NCBI RefSeq assembly: GCF_008244685.1
Contig: NZ_VTFT01000001.1
Span: forward strand, 723,248 to 787,247
Direction of reading: 5' to 3'
DNA: 64,000 nucleotides
Origin: Luteimonas viscosa
Lineage (GTDB): Bacteria > Pseudomonadota > Gammaproteobacteria > Xanthomonadales > Xanthomonadaceae
Position numbers and translations under genes: made by a program. Of this stretch, positions 26,124-32,892 are shown one piece after another; the stretch's first letter is position 1, and every line of letters starts with the position of its first letter. Below the pieces are notes generated by a model. It saw only the letters and a list, made by a program, of their open reading frames with translations, made no database searches and was not told the origin of the DNA.

Positions 26124-27272
26124 ATGACCCGCCACCGCATCGCCCTGGTCCCCGCCCTCGCGCTCGCCTGTGGCAGCGCCTTCGCCGGCCCGCCGAGCAC
26201 GACGCTCAAGGACGCCTACACCGACGCGTTCCTGATCGGCACCGCCGTCAACGACGAGATCGTTTCGGGCCGCGACGCGCGCGCGCAGGCGCTGGTGCCG
26301 CTGCACTTCAACTCCATCACCGCCGAGAACGTGATGAAGGCCGAGGTGCTGCATCCCGAGCCCGGCCAATGGGATTTCTCCGGCGCCGACGCGTTCGTCG
26401 ACTTCGGCCGCAAGCACGACATGTTCCTGGTCGGCCACACCCTGGTCTGGCACAACCAGACGCCGGCCTGGTTCTTCCAGGGCGACGACGGCAAGCCCGC
26501 AGACCCGGCCACGATGCGCGAACGCATGCGCGAGTACATCGGCGTGGTGGCCGGCCGCTACGCGGGCAAGGTCCAGGCCTGGGACGTGGTGAACGAAGTG
26601 ATGGGCGAGGACGGGCAGTACCGCGACACGCTGTGGACCCGCGCCTACGGCGGCGACGGCGATGCGCTGGTGCGCGACGCGTTCCGCTTCGCCAGCGAAG
26701 CCGCGCCCGAGACCGCGCTTTATTACAACGATTTCAACGCCTGGCGCCCCGAGAAGCGCGACGGCATCGTGCGCATGGTCAAGATGCTGCAGGATGCCGG
26801 CATCCGCATCGACGGCATCGGCATCCAGGGCCACTGGGGCCTCAACTACCCGTCCACCGAACACATCGAGGCCGCGATCGACGCCTACGCCGCACTCGGG
26901 CTGAAGGTGATGATCACCGAGCTCGACGTCGACGTGCTGCCGCTGACGAAGGAAGGCCAGATCATCGGCCAGGGCATGATGCATCCGCAGTTCCAACTGC
27001 CCGAGTTCAAGGCGTTCCTCGATCCCTATCGCGACGGCCTGCCCGCCGCGGTGCAGCAGCAGCTCGCCGACCGCTACGCCGAACTGTTCCGCGTCTTCCA
27101 TTCGCGCCGCGACAAGCTGCATCGCGTGGCCGTGTGGGGCGTGGAGGACGGCATGTCGTGGAAGAACGGCTATCCGATCCCGGACCGCACCAACTACACC
27201 CTGCTGTTCGATCGCCAGGGGCAGCCGAAGCCGGCGCTGGAGGCGGTGCTCGCGGTGCCGGGCGGCGATTGA
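26124..27272 (+). CDS. xyn10: GH10 endo-beta-1,4-xylanase
   Basis: This retaining TIM-barrel enzyme cuts the xylan backbone or larger xylo-oligomers. The 382-residue protein has a short signal peptide (MTRHRIALVPALALACGSAFA/G). The acid/base glutamate is E158 in WDVVNEVM and the nucleophile E266 in MITELDVDV. Substrate-binding blocks are NSITAENVMK, GHTLVWHNQTPAWF and VWGVEDGMSW. GAGGAG lies seven bases before the ATG. It is in the exuT-GH115-uxaC operon and is the only endo-xylanase seen in the window. No carbohydrate-binding module is attached. Secretion to the periplasm or outside cannot be decided from sequence. Confidence 0.97.
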   Translation: MTRHRIALVPALALACGSAFAGPPSTTLKDAYTDAFLIGTAVNDEIVSGRDARAQALVPLHFNSITAENVMKAEVLHPEPGQWDFSGADAFVDFGRKHDMFLVGHTLVWHNQTPAWFFQGDDGKPADPATMRERMREYIGVVAGRYAGKVQAWDVVNEVMGEDGQYRDTLWTRAYGGDGDALVRDAFRFASEAAPETALYYNDFNAWRPEKRDGIVRMVKMLQDAGIRIDGIGIQGHWGLNYPSTEHIEAAIDAYAALGLKVMITELDVDVLPLTKEGQIIGQGMMHPQFQLPEFKAFLDPYRDGLPAAVQQQLADRYAELFRVFHSRRDKLHRVAVWGVEDGMSWKNGYPIPDRTNYTLLFDRQGQPKPALEAVLAVPGGD

Positions 27273-27401
27273 CCTTCCCTGCTCGGCCCCTCCCATTGCC
27301 GCTTCCATCACTCACGCGCTTGGCCTCGATCGAGCCGGTGCACGCCTGGTCACGGCCAGCGTGAGCCGGATCTATCCGGGTTCCGGCAGGCAGCACGTCG
27401 C

Positions 27402-28556
27402 ATGAGTCCGGCGCGCGTGCTGGTCAGTGGGTTGCTCGCTTGCGTACTCGGCGCCTGTGCCACCGTGCCGCACCGGGAAGCCGAGGCGCAGGGGATCGAT
27501 CCGCCGGCCGCGCGCGGGGGCGATGCCTGGCTCGGCAACTGGCCGCAGGCAGCCGCACCGGACGAGGTCGGGCGGCGCATCGTCGACGGATTCCTGGCCC
27601 GCGTGCCGGAAGAACCGCGTCACTACAAGGTCGCCTGTACCTGGTACGGCGCGCTCGTGCTCGCCACGACACTGGACGACCGCCCCCGGTTCCAGGCGCT
27701 CGTCGCCCGCTACGCCGACCACCGCGACGACCACGAGGCATTGCTCGCCGGCCCCGGGCATGTGGACGAGAACGTGTTCGGCATCGTCCCGCTCGCGATC
27801 GGCCGGCTCGCCAACGACAGCGGCGCCCGTCGCGACGGCCTGCGCATCGCCGACCACCAGCGCAGGCGGATCGAAGCGCATGCCCGCTACGCGATCGACG
27901 ACATGTACATGATCACCGCGTTGCAGGTGCAGGCCTGGCGTGTCTCGGGCGACCGCGCCCATCTCGACCTGGCCGCCGACACCATGGTCGACTATCTCGA
28001 TGCGTTGCAGCAGGACGACGGCCTGTTCGTCCACCATCCCGATTTCCGCCACCGCTGGGCCCGGGGCAACGGCTGGGTCGCGGCCGGAATGACGGAACTG
28101 CTGCGCGAACTGCCCGCCGGCCACCCTCGATATGCGGCCATCCACGCCGGCTACGCGCGCATGATGCAGGGCCTGCGCGCCCACCAGATCACAGCGGGCG
28201 ACGATACGGGGCTGTGGCGCCAGGTCATCGATTCGGGGGACCCGCGCAACTGGCCGGAAACGTCCGGCAGCGCCATGTTCGCCTACGCGCTGGTCACCGG
28301 CGTCCGCAATGGCTGGCTCGACCCGGACACCTACGGTCCGGTCGCCCGCGCTGCCTGGCTGGCGCTCGTTGCGCGACTCACCCCCGCGGGCGAACTGCGC
28401 GACGTCAGCATGTGGGCCTATCGGCCCGGCTCGCACCCCGGAGGTCCGGACTACGCGGGCGACGAGGAAGACTACTACTTCCAGCGACCCCGCCTGACCG
28501 GCGACGAACACGGGCAGGCGCCGATGCTGTGGACGGCGGAGGCGCTGCTACGCTAG
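27402..28556 (+). CDS. GH105-like unsaturated uronyl hydrolase, lipoprotein
   Basis: GH105 enzymes hydrolyse 4,5-unsaturated uronic acid from oligosaccharides by hydration of the double bond. The 384-residue protein has the expected six-hairpin layout: HYKVACTWYGALVLATTL near residue 70, YAIDDMYMITALQVQAW with the catalytic-type aspartates, and the signature HRWARGNGWVAAGMTELL. A lipobox LGAC puts the lipidated cysteine at position 19, so it should be membrane-anchored in the periplasm. Its presence beside a GH10 xylanase, with no polysaccharide lyase in the window, is unexpected. The exact substrate is unknown. Confidence 0.82.
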   Translation: MSPARVLVSGLLACVLGACATVPHREAEAQGIDPPAARGGDAWLGNWPQAAAPDEVGRRIVDGFLARVPEEPRHYKVACTWYGALVLATTLDDRPRFQALVARYADHRDDHEALLAGPGHVDENVFGIVPLAIGRLANDSGARRDGLRIADHQRRRIEAHARYAIDDMYMITALQVQAWRVSGDRAHLDLAADTMVDYLDALQQDDGLFVHHPDFRHRWARGNGWVAAGMTELLRELPAGHPRYAAIHAGYARMMQGLRAHQITAGDDTGLWRQVIDSGDPRNWPETSGSAMFAYALVTGVRNGWLDPDTYGPVARAAWLALVARLTPAGELRDVSMWAYRPGSHPGGPDYAGDEEDYYFQRPRLTGDEHGQAPMLWTAEALLR

Positions 28557-28648
28557 GGGCATGCGGCCGCTTCGCAGGCTTGAACGACCGGATCGGATTG
28601 GCCGAGTGCCGGCCTGCGTGCCTCGCCGGTGGCGCGTTACCATCCCGG

Positions 28649-29548
28649 ATGATGAGCGACCTCCCCACGATGCTGCGTGCGCGCCTCGGGCTTGCCGACC
28701 CGGTTCCGGTGGAGTTCCAGCGCGGCGACGTCCACGAAGCGGAAGGATACGACCGGCAACGGATCGAATACCGCGGCCTCGAAGGCGACCGCATTCCCGC
28801 GTTCCTGTTCACGCCGAGGGGCCGCGACACGCGCGGCGGCGTGGTGGTCTTCCACCAGCACAACGGCGAGTTCCACTTCGGCAAGAGCGAGGTCGCCGGC
28901 GAGGTGGGCGACGCGTTCCAGGCCTTCGGCCCGGCACTCGCCCGGCGCGGCGTTGCCGTGCTGGCGCCCGACGCCATCACCTTCGAGGATCGGCGCGGCG
29001 CGGTCCAGGGCGTGGAACCGGACTATTACGACTGGCTCCAGCACTACAACGCCATGAGCTACCGCCTGCTCGACGGCGACGTGCTGATGCGCAAGTGCCT
29101 GGACGACGCCCAGCGGGCCCTGAGCGTCCTGCTCCAGGCCACCGGGATCGACGGGCGCCGCGTGGGCGTGGCAGGCCATTCGTACGGCGGCTACACGGCG
29201 CTCTACCACGCGGCGGTGGATGCACGCTGCAGATTCGCCTGCATCAGCGGCGCCGTGTGCAGCTTCGGGACGCGCCGCCGGGAAGGCACGGGGATCACCC
29301 TGTTCGAGGCCGTGCCGGGGCTCGCGCGGGAGATCGACACGCACGATGTCCTTGCCGCGATCGGACCCAGGCCGACGATGGTCGTGTCGGGCACCCAGGA
29401 CAAGTATTCGCGGGATGCGGACCAGGTCGTGGCCAAGGTGACCGGCGACTTCATCACCGAGCTCCGCGTCGACCGCGGGCACGCGTTGGATCAGGAGCGA
29501 TTCGATGCAATCGTGGCGTGGATCGGCGAGCGCATGTCCGACCGGTGA
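28649..29548 (+). CDS. Alpha/beta hydrolase, dienelactone-hydrolase/acetyl-esterase type
   Basis: A 299-residue cytoplasmic hydrolase. The nucleophile elbow is GHSYGGYTAL. An oxyanion-type stretch GGVVVFHQHNGEFHFGKSE lies upstream, and the acid and histidine are likely in VVSGTQDKYSRDADQ and VDRGHALDQERF. It resembles prolyl-oligopeptidase/dienelactone-type esterases that remove acyl groups from sugars. Deacetylation of xylan-derived oligomers is possible but inferred only from context. Two adjacent ATGs (28649, 28652) compete as start. It is the last gene of the rightward operon; the attC array starts right after it. Confidence 0.78.
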   Translation: MMSDLPTMLRARLGLADPVPVEFQRGDVHEAEGYDRQRIEYRGLEGDRIPAFLFTPRGRDTRGGVVVFHQHNGEFHFGKSEVAGEVGDAFQAFGPALARRGVAVLAPDAITFEDRRGAVQGVEPDYYDWLQHYNAMSYRLLDGDVLMRKCLDDAQRALSVLLQATGIDGRRVGVAGHSYGGYTALYHAAVDARCRFACISGAVCSFGTRRREGTGITLFEAVPGLAREIDTHDVLAAIGPRPTMVVSGTQDKYSRDADQVVAKVTGDFITELRVDRGHALDQERFDAIVAWIGERMSDR

Positions 29549-29632
29549 GAAAGGAAGCGTCATGCCTGAATAGAGCGCAGATACTACTCTTATCGGTGTT
29601 GCACTTGGCGTGCAGATCCACCGCCCAGGCTA

Positions 29633-30046
29633 CTACCCACCGGTGTGTGAGAAGACAACGCGAGGTGCCCCCGGATTGTTGCGAAAGCGGAACTCCGACT
29701 TGTACTCACAGAGGCACGCTGCCACATCGCCACTGGGAGTAAACAAGTTGTACGTCAGACTCAGCGCGTCCCCAGTTAGCCTGTACTTGGGCTCTCTGAC
29801 GGAGTAACCACAGACCGCTGGATCGCTGACGCGATAAGTGATGCTTGAACCCTCCACTGAGCTTTGGATAGAAGTCTCAAACGGCAGACCTTCCGGCCAA
29901 TCCTTGCAACCCAGATAACGGAACTCCAAGCCGAACTCATCGACGGGATCAGAGGTCGAATTCCAACCGTACACCGAGTTGTACCAGAAGCACCCTCCGG
30001 CTGCGGCTGCAACCAAAGCTATCAGTAGCAAGTAGCGCTTGGTCAT
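29633..30046 (-). CDS. Cassette ORF 6: small putative lipoprotein
   Basis: A 137-residue protein with a hydrophobic leader (MTKRYLLLIALVAAAAGG) and a lipobox-type cysteine at 19, so probably a lipoprotein. The mature part (FRYLGCKDWPEGLPF, YRVSDPAVCGYSV, CLCEYKSEFRF) has several cysteines and no family I recognise. The ATG begins directly against the attC core at 30047 with no ribosome site, as in many cassettes. It is the distal cassette in transcription order. No attC follows its stop, so the array appears truncated here. Confidence 0.7.
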   Translation of the reverse strand: MTKRYLLLIALVAAAAGGCFWYNSVYGWNSTSDPVDEFGLEFRYLGCKDWPEGLPFETSIQSSVEGSSITYRVSDPAVCGYSVREPKYRLTGDALSLTYNLFTPSGDVAACLCEYKSEFRFRNNPGAPRVVFSHTGG

Positions 30047-30112
30047 GGGCGCTAACGACTGAATTAAGCCGCGCCGCGAAGCGGCGTAGGCTTGAATGAA
30101 TTGTTAGCGCCC
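30047..30112 (-). repeat. attC site 5
   Basis: GGGCGCTAAC at 30047 and GTTAGCGCCC at 30103 bound a palindrome with inner arms AAGCCG/CGGCTT types and the GCGCCGC-GAA-GCGGCG core. The TAA stop of the adjacent ORF (30104-30106) is part of the attC core. Confidence 0.92.
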
Positions 30113-30442
30113 ACCGATTTCCCGTGCGACGCGCAAATCAAAGGCCCGGTCGATTAGTTCAGATTGCAGATGATCAGAGGCTTTGTAGAGGAAAACTATC
30201 TCACCATCAGCGGAAACGCGGCTTGGACCGTCCGAGCGCTTTGAGAGAAATACAACTTCGAGTGTTGTTGGGTCGCCGTCATCTTTGAAAGTGACGGATG
30301 ATCTATCCAAATCCATGATTGCGATGAGTCTCGTTTCCTCCATGATCTTTGCACGGAGAGCTGCTTTCTCTACCGGAGCATCAGTGGCGGCAACCGCGAA
30401 AGAGGGGAAGAGAAGGGCGACCAGAAGAGTCTCTAAACGCAT
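30104..30442 (-). CDS. Cassette ORF 5: small exported protein
   Basis: A 112-residue protein with a clear signal peptide (MRLETLLVALLFPSFAVA, cleavage before ATDAP). The mature part contains RSSVTFKDDGDPTTLEVVFL and ends REIGGR. No family recognised. The stop codon lies in the attC core. Two ATGs are possible: 30457 abuts the attC with no ribosome site, while 30442 has GGAG nine bases upstream and starts the signal peptide cleanly, so it was preferred. Base composition differs from flanking xylan genes. Confidence 0.65.
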   Translation of the reverse strand: MRLETLLVALLFPSFAVAATDAPVEKAALRAKIMEETRLIAIMDLDRSSVTFKDDGDPTTLEVVFLSKRSDGPSRVSADGEIVFLYKASDHLQSELIDRAFDLRVAREIGGR

Positions 30443-30459
30443 GCTGAAGAACTCCATGG

Positions 30460-30521
30460 GCGCTAACGCCTGAATTAAGCCGCGCCGCGAAGCGGCGTCG
30501 GCTTGAATGAATTGTTAGCGC
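30460..30521 (-). repeat. attC site 4
   Basis: GCGCTAAC (30460) and GTTAGCGC (30514) bound the same palindrome as site 5, with core GCGCCGC-GAA-GCGGCG. It differs from site 5 at only a few positions in the loop-side arm. Confidence 0.92.
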
Positions 30522-31328
30522 TCAAACGCGTCGATGCAAATGACCTAGAACCCAAATGTCCCCGAGTGGATAGTGGGTGTCCAAGAGCACCTTGCACGTC
30601 TCGGCGATGTCAGAGCGGTCAACGCGCGAATAGTAGTTCGTAAGTGTTGCGCCATTGCCGATACCTGCAGCAACCCACGCGTACGAGAAGGTGAGCACCG
30701 ACTGGAACGAACTTTTATCAATCGTCAACCTAATCGCCTCGCCTAGTTCGCCCTTGCGAGAGAGAACGGATGCCTGATGCACACCCTCATGAAAAAGCAA
30801 ATTGCTTGTGTCTATGGCTAGAATCTGTAGCTCCGTTGAATATGAGTACTCAGTCTTGCTTGAAATTGCGGAGTTTACTTTGTACGCGACGTCCGGTTTG
30901 GACTGACTCTGCTCGGACAGATGGGCGCTGGTGCACTCAATACCAATTGTTGGCGTAGTGAGCAACGTGAAATCGGGAGCTTCCGTCTTATTGAATTGAA
31001 TGCCTTTTGTCAGCAGGGCCGACGCGAGCCGCAGCTCCTGCCTAATCCCGAAGTAGTTTGATGTCGGAACTTCTCGGCGCAGTTCTCGGCGAAAATGAGC
31101 GAACATGCTCTCGTCATGCGCCCTCACTCTTTCAAGATCCTCAATGGCAAACTGTGCATACGCAACTTGTGCGCAGCCCAGGGAGCAATCTCCGGCCAAG
31201 TAGCTGCGTTTCGCAGAGTTCATCCAGCCGACAATCGCATGAGACTTGCGGGACGTGCGCACACCTAGCGTCTGTTCAAGGCGTGCGGCCAAAGCGTTCC
31301 AGTTCTCCTCGAACTCACGAAGTCCCAC
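30522..31328 (-). CDS. Cassette ORF 4: hypothetical protein, possibly nuclease-fold
   Basis: The largest cassette ORF, 268 residues. No family is certain. The central part has EAPDFTLLTTPTIGIECTSA, in which an aspartate in P-D-F and a glutamate in I-E-C-T are spaced as in some PD-(D/E)xK nucleases; this is a weak resemblance. An N-terminal helical region (FEENWNALAARLEQTLGV) and a C-terminal region with ATLTNYYSRVDRSDIAE flank it. The frame is open through the upstream attC. The GTG at 31328 with AAGG upstream is the best start. The stop is just outside attC 4. Confidence 0.65.
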   Translation of the reverse strand: MGLREFEENWNALAARLEQTLGVRTSRKSHAIVGWMNSAKRSYLAGDCSLGCAQVAYAQFAIEDLERVRAHDESMFAHFRRELRREVPTSNYFGIRQELRLASALLTKGIQFNKTEAPDFTLLTTPTIGIECTSAHLSEQSQSKPDVAYKVNSAISSKTEYSYSTELQILAIDTSNLLFHEGVHQASVLSRKGELGEAIRLTIDKSSFQSVLTFSYAWVAAGIGNGATLTNYYSRVDRSDIAETCKVLLDTHYPLGDIWVLGHLHRRV

Positions 31329-31341
31329 GGGCTGCCCTTGA

Positions 31342-31403
31342 GCGCTAACGCTTGAGTTAAGCCGCGCCACGAAGTGGCGTCGGCTTGAATGATTGGTTAG
31401 GGC
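31342..31403 (-). repeat. attC site 3
   Basis: GCGCTAAC (31342) and GTTAGGGC (31396) bound the palindrome. Its inner stem is GCCAC-GAA-GTGGC instead of GCCGC-GAA-GCGGC, a compensatory pair change. Read leftward it encodes the tail of ORF 3. Confidence 0.92.
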
Positions 31404-31779
31404 CCAGCCACCGCGTTGCAGCCAAGTGAGTGAGTCCCGCCACAAAGATGCCGCACCCAACACCCCAAATGAGCAAGGCGGGCTCAAGGAGCGCAATCAA
31501 AGTGCCCAGACCAGCGCCGAGCGGCAGCACAATATGCGCCCGTGCCCGCCCCACCCGCCGCAGCCACCAATAGATAGGTGCGCCCATCAGAACGGCCGGG
31601 CCGGCACCTACAACGAGAGTGGCATAGAAGCCGGCGCGAAACGCACCGGGCAAGCCCCAGAACTCGATCGGTGAGCTCGCTTCAAGCCCTGCCACAAGAA
31701 GAGCGACAGCAAACGCTACGAGAACAAGCGACGCAGCAGAGAACACTGCCACCTGCATCAGTTGCCGCGCTTGTCGCAT
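31357..31779 (-). CDS. Cassette ORF 3: small membrane protein with attC-encoded tail
   Basis: A 140-residue protein with about four membrane helices (LVLVAFAVALLVAGL; AGFYATLVVGAGPAVLMG; IVLPLGAGLGTLIALL; GCGIFVAGLTHLA). Its last 14 residues, PNQSFKPTPLRGAA, are encoded by the attC site, and the stop TAA is inside attC. Such SFKPTPLRGAA tails are familiar from hypothetical proteins of Xanthomonas integrons. The ATG lies next to the upstream attC and lacks an obvious ribosome site. Function unknown. Confidence 0.7.
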   Translation of the reverse strand: MRQARQLMQVAVFSAASLVLVAFAVALLVAGLEASSPIEFWGLPGAFRAGFYATLVVGAGPAVLMGAPIYWWLRRVGRARAHIVLPLGAGLGTLIALLEPALLIWGVGCGIFVAGLTHLAATRWLGPNQSFKPTPLRGAA

Positions 31780-31783
31780 ATGG

Positions 31784-31846
31784 GCCCTAACGCTTGAGTT
31801 AAGCCGCGCCGCGAAGCGGCGTCGGCTTGAATGAATTGTTAGGTGC
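31784..31846 (-). repeat. attC site 2
   Basis: GCCCTAAC (31784) and GTTAGGTGC (31838) bound the palindrome, with core GCGCCGC-GAA-GCGGCG identical to sites 4 and 5. The TAA of ORF 2 is in the right core. Confidence 0.92.
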
Positions 31847-32123
31847 CGGAATGCGTCACCCGCTGACTGCGGACTTTACGCCAAACAGCAACAACGGCAA
31901 GAACTATCCCGATGATGCCAAAGACACAGAAGGCGAGCGCGAGGATGGCGGGGCGCTGGCACCGAAAGCTTGTCGCTGCAAGGGAATGCACTCCGCTACA
32001 GTCGGCGAAGGACATCGAGAAAGAGCTCATGAGCCAGATCAGGCAAAGAGTTGCCAAAGCGAATGCGGCGATGGATAGCCGAGTGAGCCAACTGTTGGAA
32101 CTGCGTTGAACGTTCACTGGCAC
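31839..32123 (-). CDS. Cassette ORF 2: small two-helix membrane protein
   Basis: A 94-residue protein with two hydrophobic helices (LSIAAFALATLCLIWLMSS and PAILALAFCVFGIIGIVLA) and a basic C-terminus WRKVRSQRVTHSGT. The start is uncertain: GTG at 32123 overlaps the attC core, and GTG at 32117 is an alternative. The stop lies in attC 2. No family recognised. Confidence 0.6.
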   Translation of the reverse strand: MPVNVQRSSNSWLTRLSIAAFALATLCLIWLMSSFSMSFADCSGVHSLAATSFRCQRPAILALAFCVFGIIGIVLAVVAVWRKVRSQRVTHSGT

Positions 32124-32182
32124 CTAACACTTGAGTTAAGCCGTGCCACGAAGTGGCATCGGCTTGAATGAATTGTTAGGCC
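32121..32182 (-). repeat. attC site 1
   Basis: CACCTAAC (32121) and GTTAGGCC (32175) bound the palindrome. Its inner stem TGCCAC-GAA-GTGGCA has one further compensated pair relative to site 3. The ORF 1 stop TAA is inside the core. Confidence 0.92.
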
Positions 32183-32502
32183 TCATGCCCGCCAACTTGG
32201 CTGGAAATACGAACCTCGCTGTACCGCATGCGTGACAGCACTCCTTGTGCCTCAAGCGTGCCGCTAAAGACCATCTCTCGAACACGCTGAGCATAGTAAA
32301 CGTCAGGGATTCCAGGAATACGATCCGGCCTGGTCATTGCCATGGCGATGAGAAAAGCGACCTTGCGCCACTTTGAATCAGCGGCGGCCAGTAATGCTGC
32401 ATCTATGGCCTGAACTTGCTCAGCGCTCAGCGCCGCAATTAGCTCAAGCTCCTCCGGGTCAGGTTGCTCATCCTCGGGCTCATACTCGTTAGGACGTTCC
32501 AC
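32176..32502 (-). CDS. Cassette ORF 1: DUF3658-like protein
   Basis: A 108-residue acidic protein. The pattern SAEQVQAIDAALL...WRKVAFLI...IPDVYYAQRVREMV and GTLEAQGVLSRMRYSEVRI resembles the DUF3658 domain, of unknown function (recognition by eye). The start is GTG with a strong AGGAGA five bases upstream, unlike the other cassettes. It is the first cassette in transcription order, where a promoter in attI or intI would normally lie. Confidence 0.8.
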   Translation of the reverse strand: MERPNEYEPEDEQPDPEELELIAALSAEQVQAIDAALLAAADSKWRKVAFLIAMAMTRPDRIPGIPDVYYAQRVREMVFSGTLEAQGVLSRMRYSEVRISSQVGGHEA

Positions 32503-32518
32503 GAAACTCTCCTATGAG

Positions 32519-32560
32519 GCCTAACAACGATTAGGCCCCGCTGCGGGGCATAAGCCCGCA
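32519..32560 (-). other. Possible degenerate attC or array boundary
   Basis: GCCTAAC at 32519-32525 is a proper core upstream of ORF 1. It is followed by AACGATTAGGCCCCGC-TGC-GGGG, a hairpin that differs from the five attC sites, and no matching right core was found within 100 bases. It could be a divergent attC or the remains of an attI boundary. Confidence 0.4.
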
Positions 32561-32892
32561 CTTTGCTCTCGTCCAAAGGCTCCGTCAATCGGGTTCGCTC
32601 TTGTAATCAAACACTTGCAGCCTCGCGAGGCTGATCGCATGTCATCGCGATGGGCGGAATATGCTGCGACCAGACGGCGTAGCGTGATACGCCGGCAACC
32701 TCGCTGGCGTACCCAGCAGACGGCACATTCGGTAAGAATTGGTTGTTTCGCCGGAATTGAGCCGGCGCATGTCCATCGTTGCTGCCGATCGGCGCACGAT
32801 TCGGATCTTGGCCGTTTTATTTCCAGCGAGATCCCATATTGCCGGGCAAGCAGGAAGACGTGATCGCGCGTTATCCCGTCGCTGGCGATCCA
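32561..32892. other. Intergenic stretch right of the cassette array
   Basis: No convincing gene is seen. Both strands were read for tyrosine-recombinase (integrase) remnants and none was recognised. A CAGCCTCGCGAGGCTG palindrome lies near 32618. This is where an integrase gene would be expected if the integron were complete. Confidence 0.5.

Larger units (their letters stand above)
29549..32525 (-). mobile_element. Cluster of integron attC sites without integrase (CALIN-type cassette array)
   Basis: Five full attC sites of 62-66 bases occur at 30047, 30460, 31342, 31784 and 32121, with a possible degenerate right-end site at about 32519. They separate six small ORFs, all leftward. Site sequences are nearly identical to each other and share the form TTAAGCCG...CGGCTTGAATGAATTGTTAG known from Xanthomonas chromosomal integrons. 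The ORFs end at or inside the attC cores. No integrase gene is seen on either side: 32526-32892 has none, and 29549-29632 lacks both an integrase and a closing attC. Cassette DNA is visibly more AT-rich than the flanks. Confidence 0.93.

Noticed and set aside
30047-32182. CRISPR array
   Set aside because: The repeats are 62-66 bases, spaced by 275-820 bases that encode proteins, and form attC-type palindromes. No cas genes are present.
32561-32892. Possible integron integrase remnant
   Set aside because: Both strands were read for the tyrosine-recombinase boxes and nothing recognisable was found; only small random frames occur.
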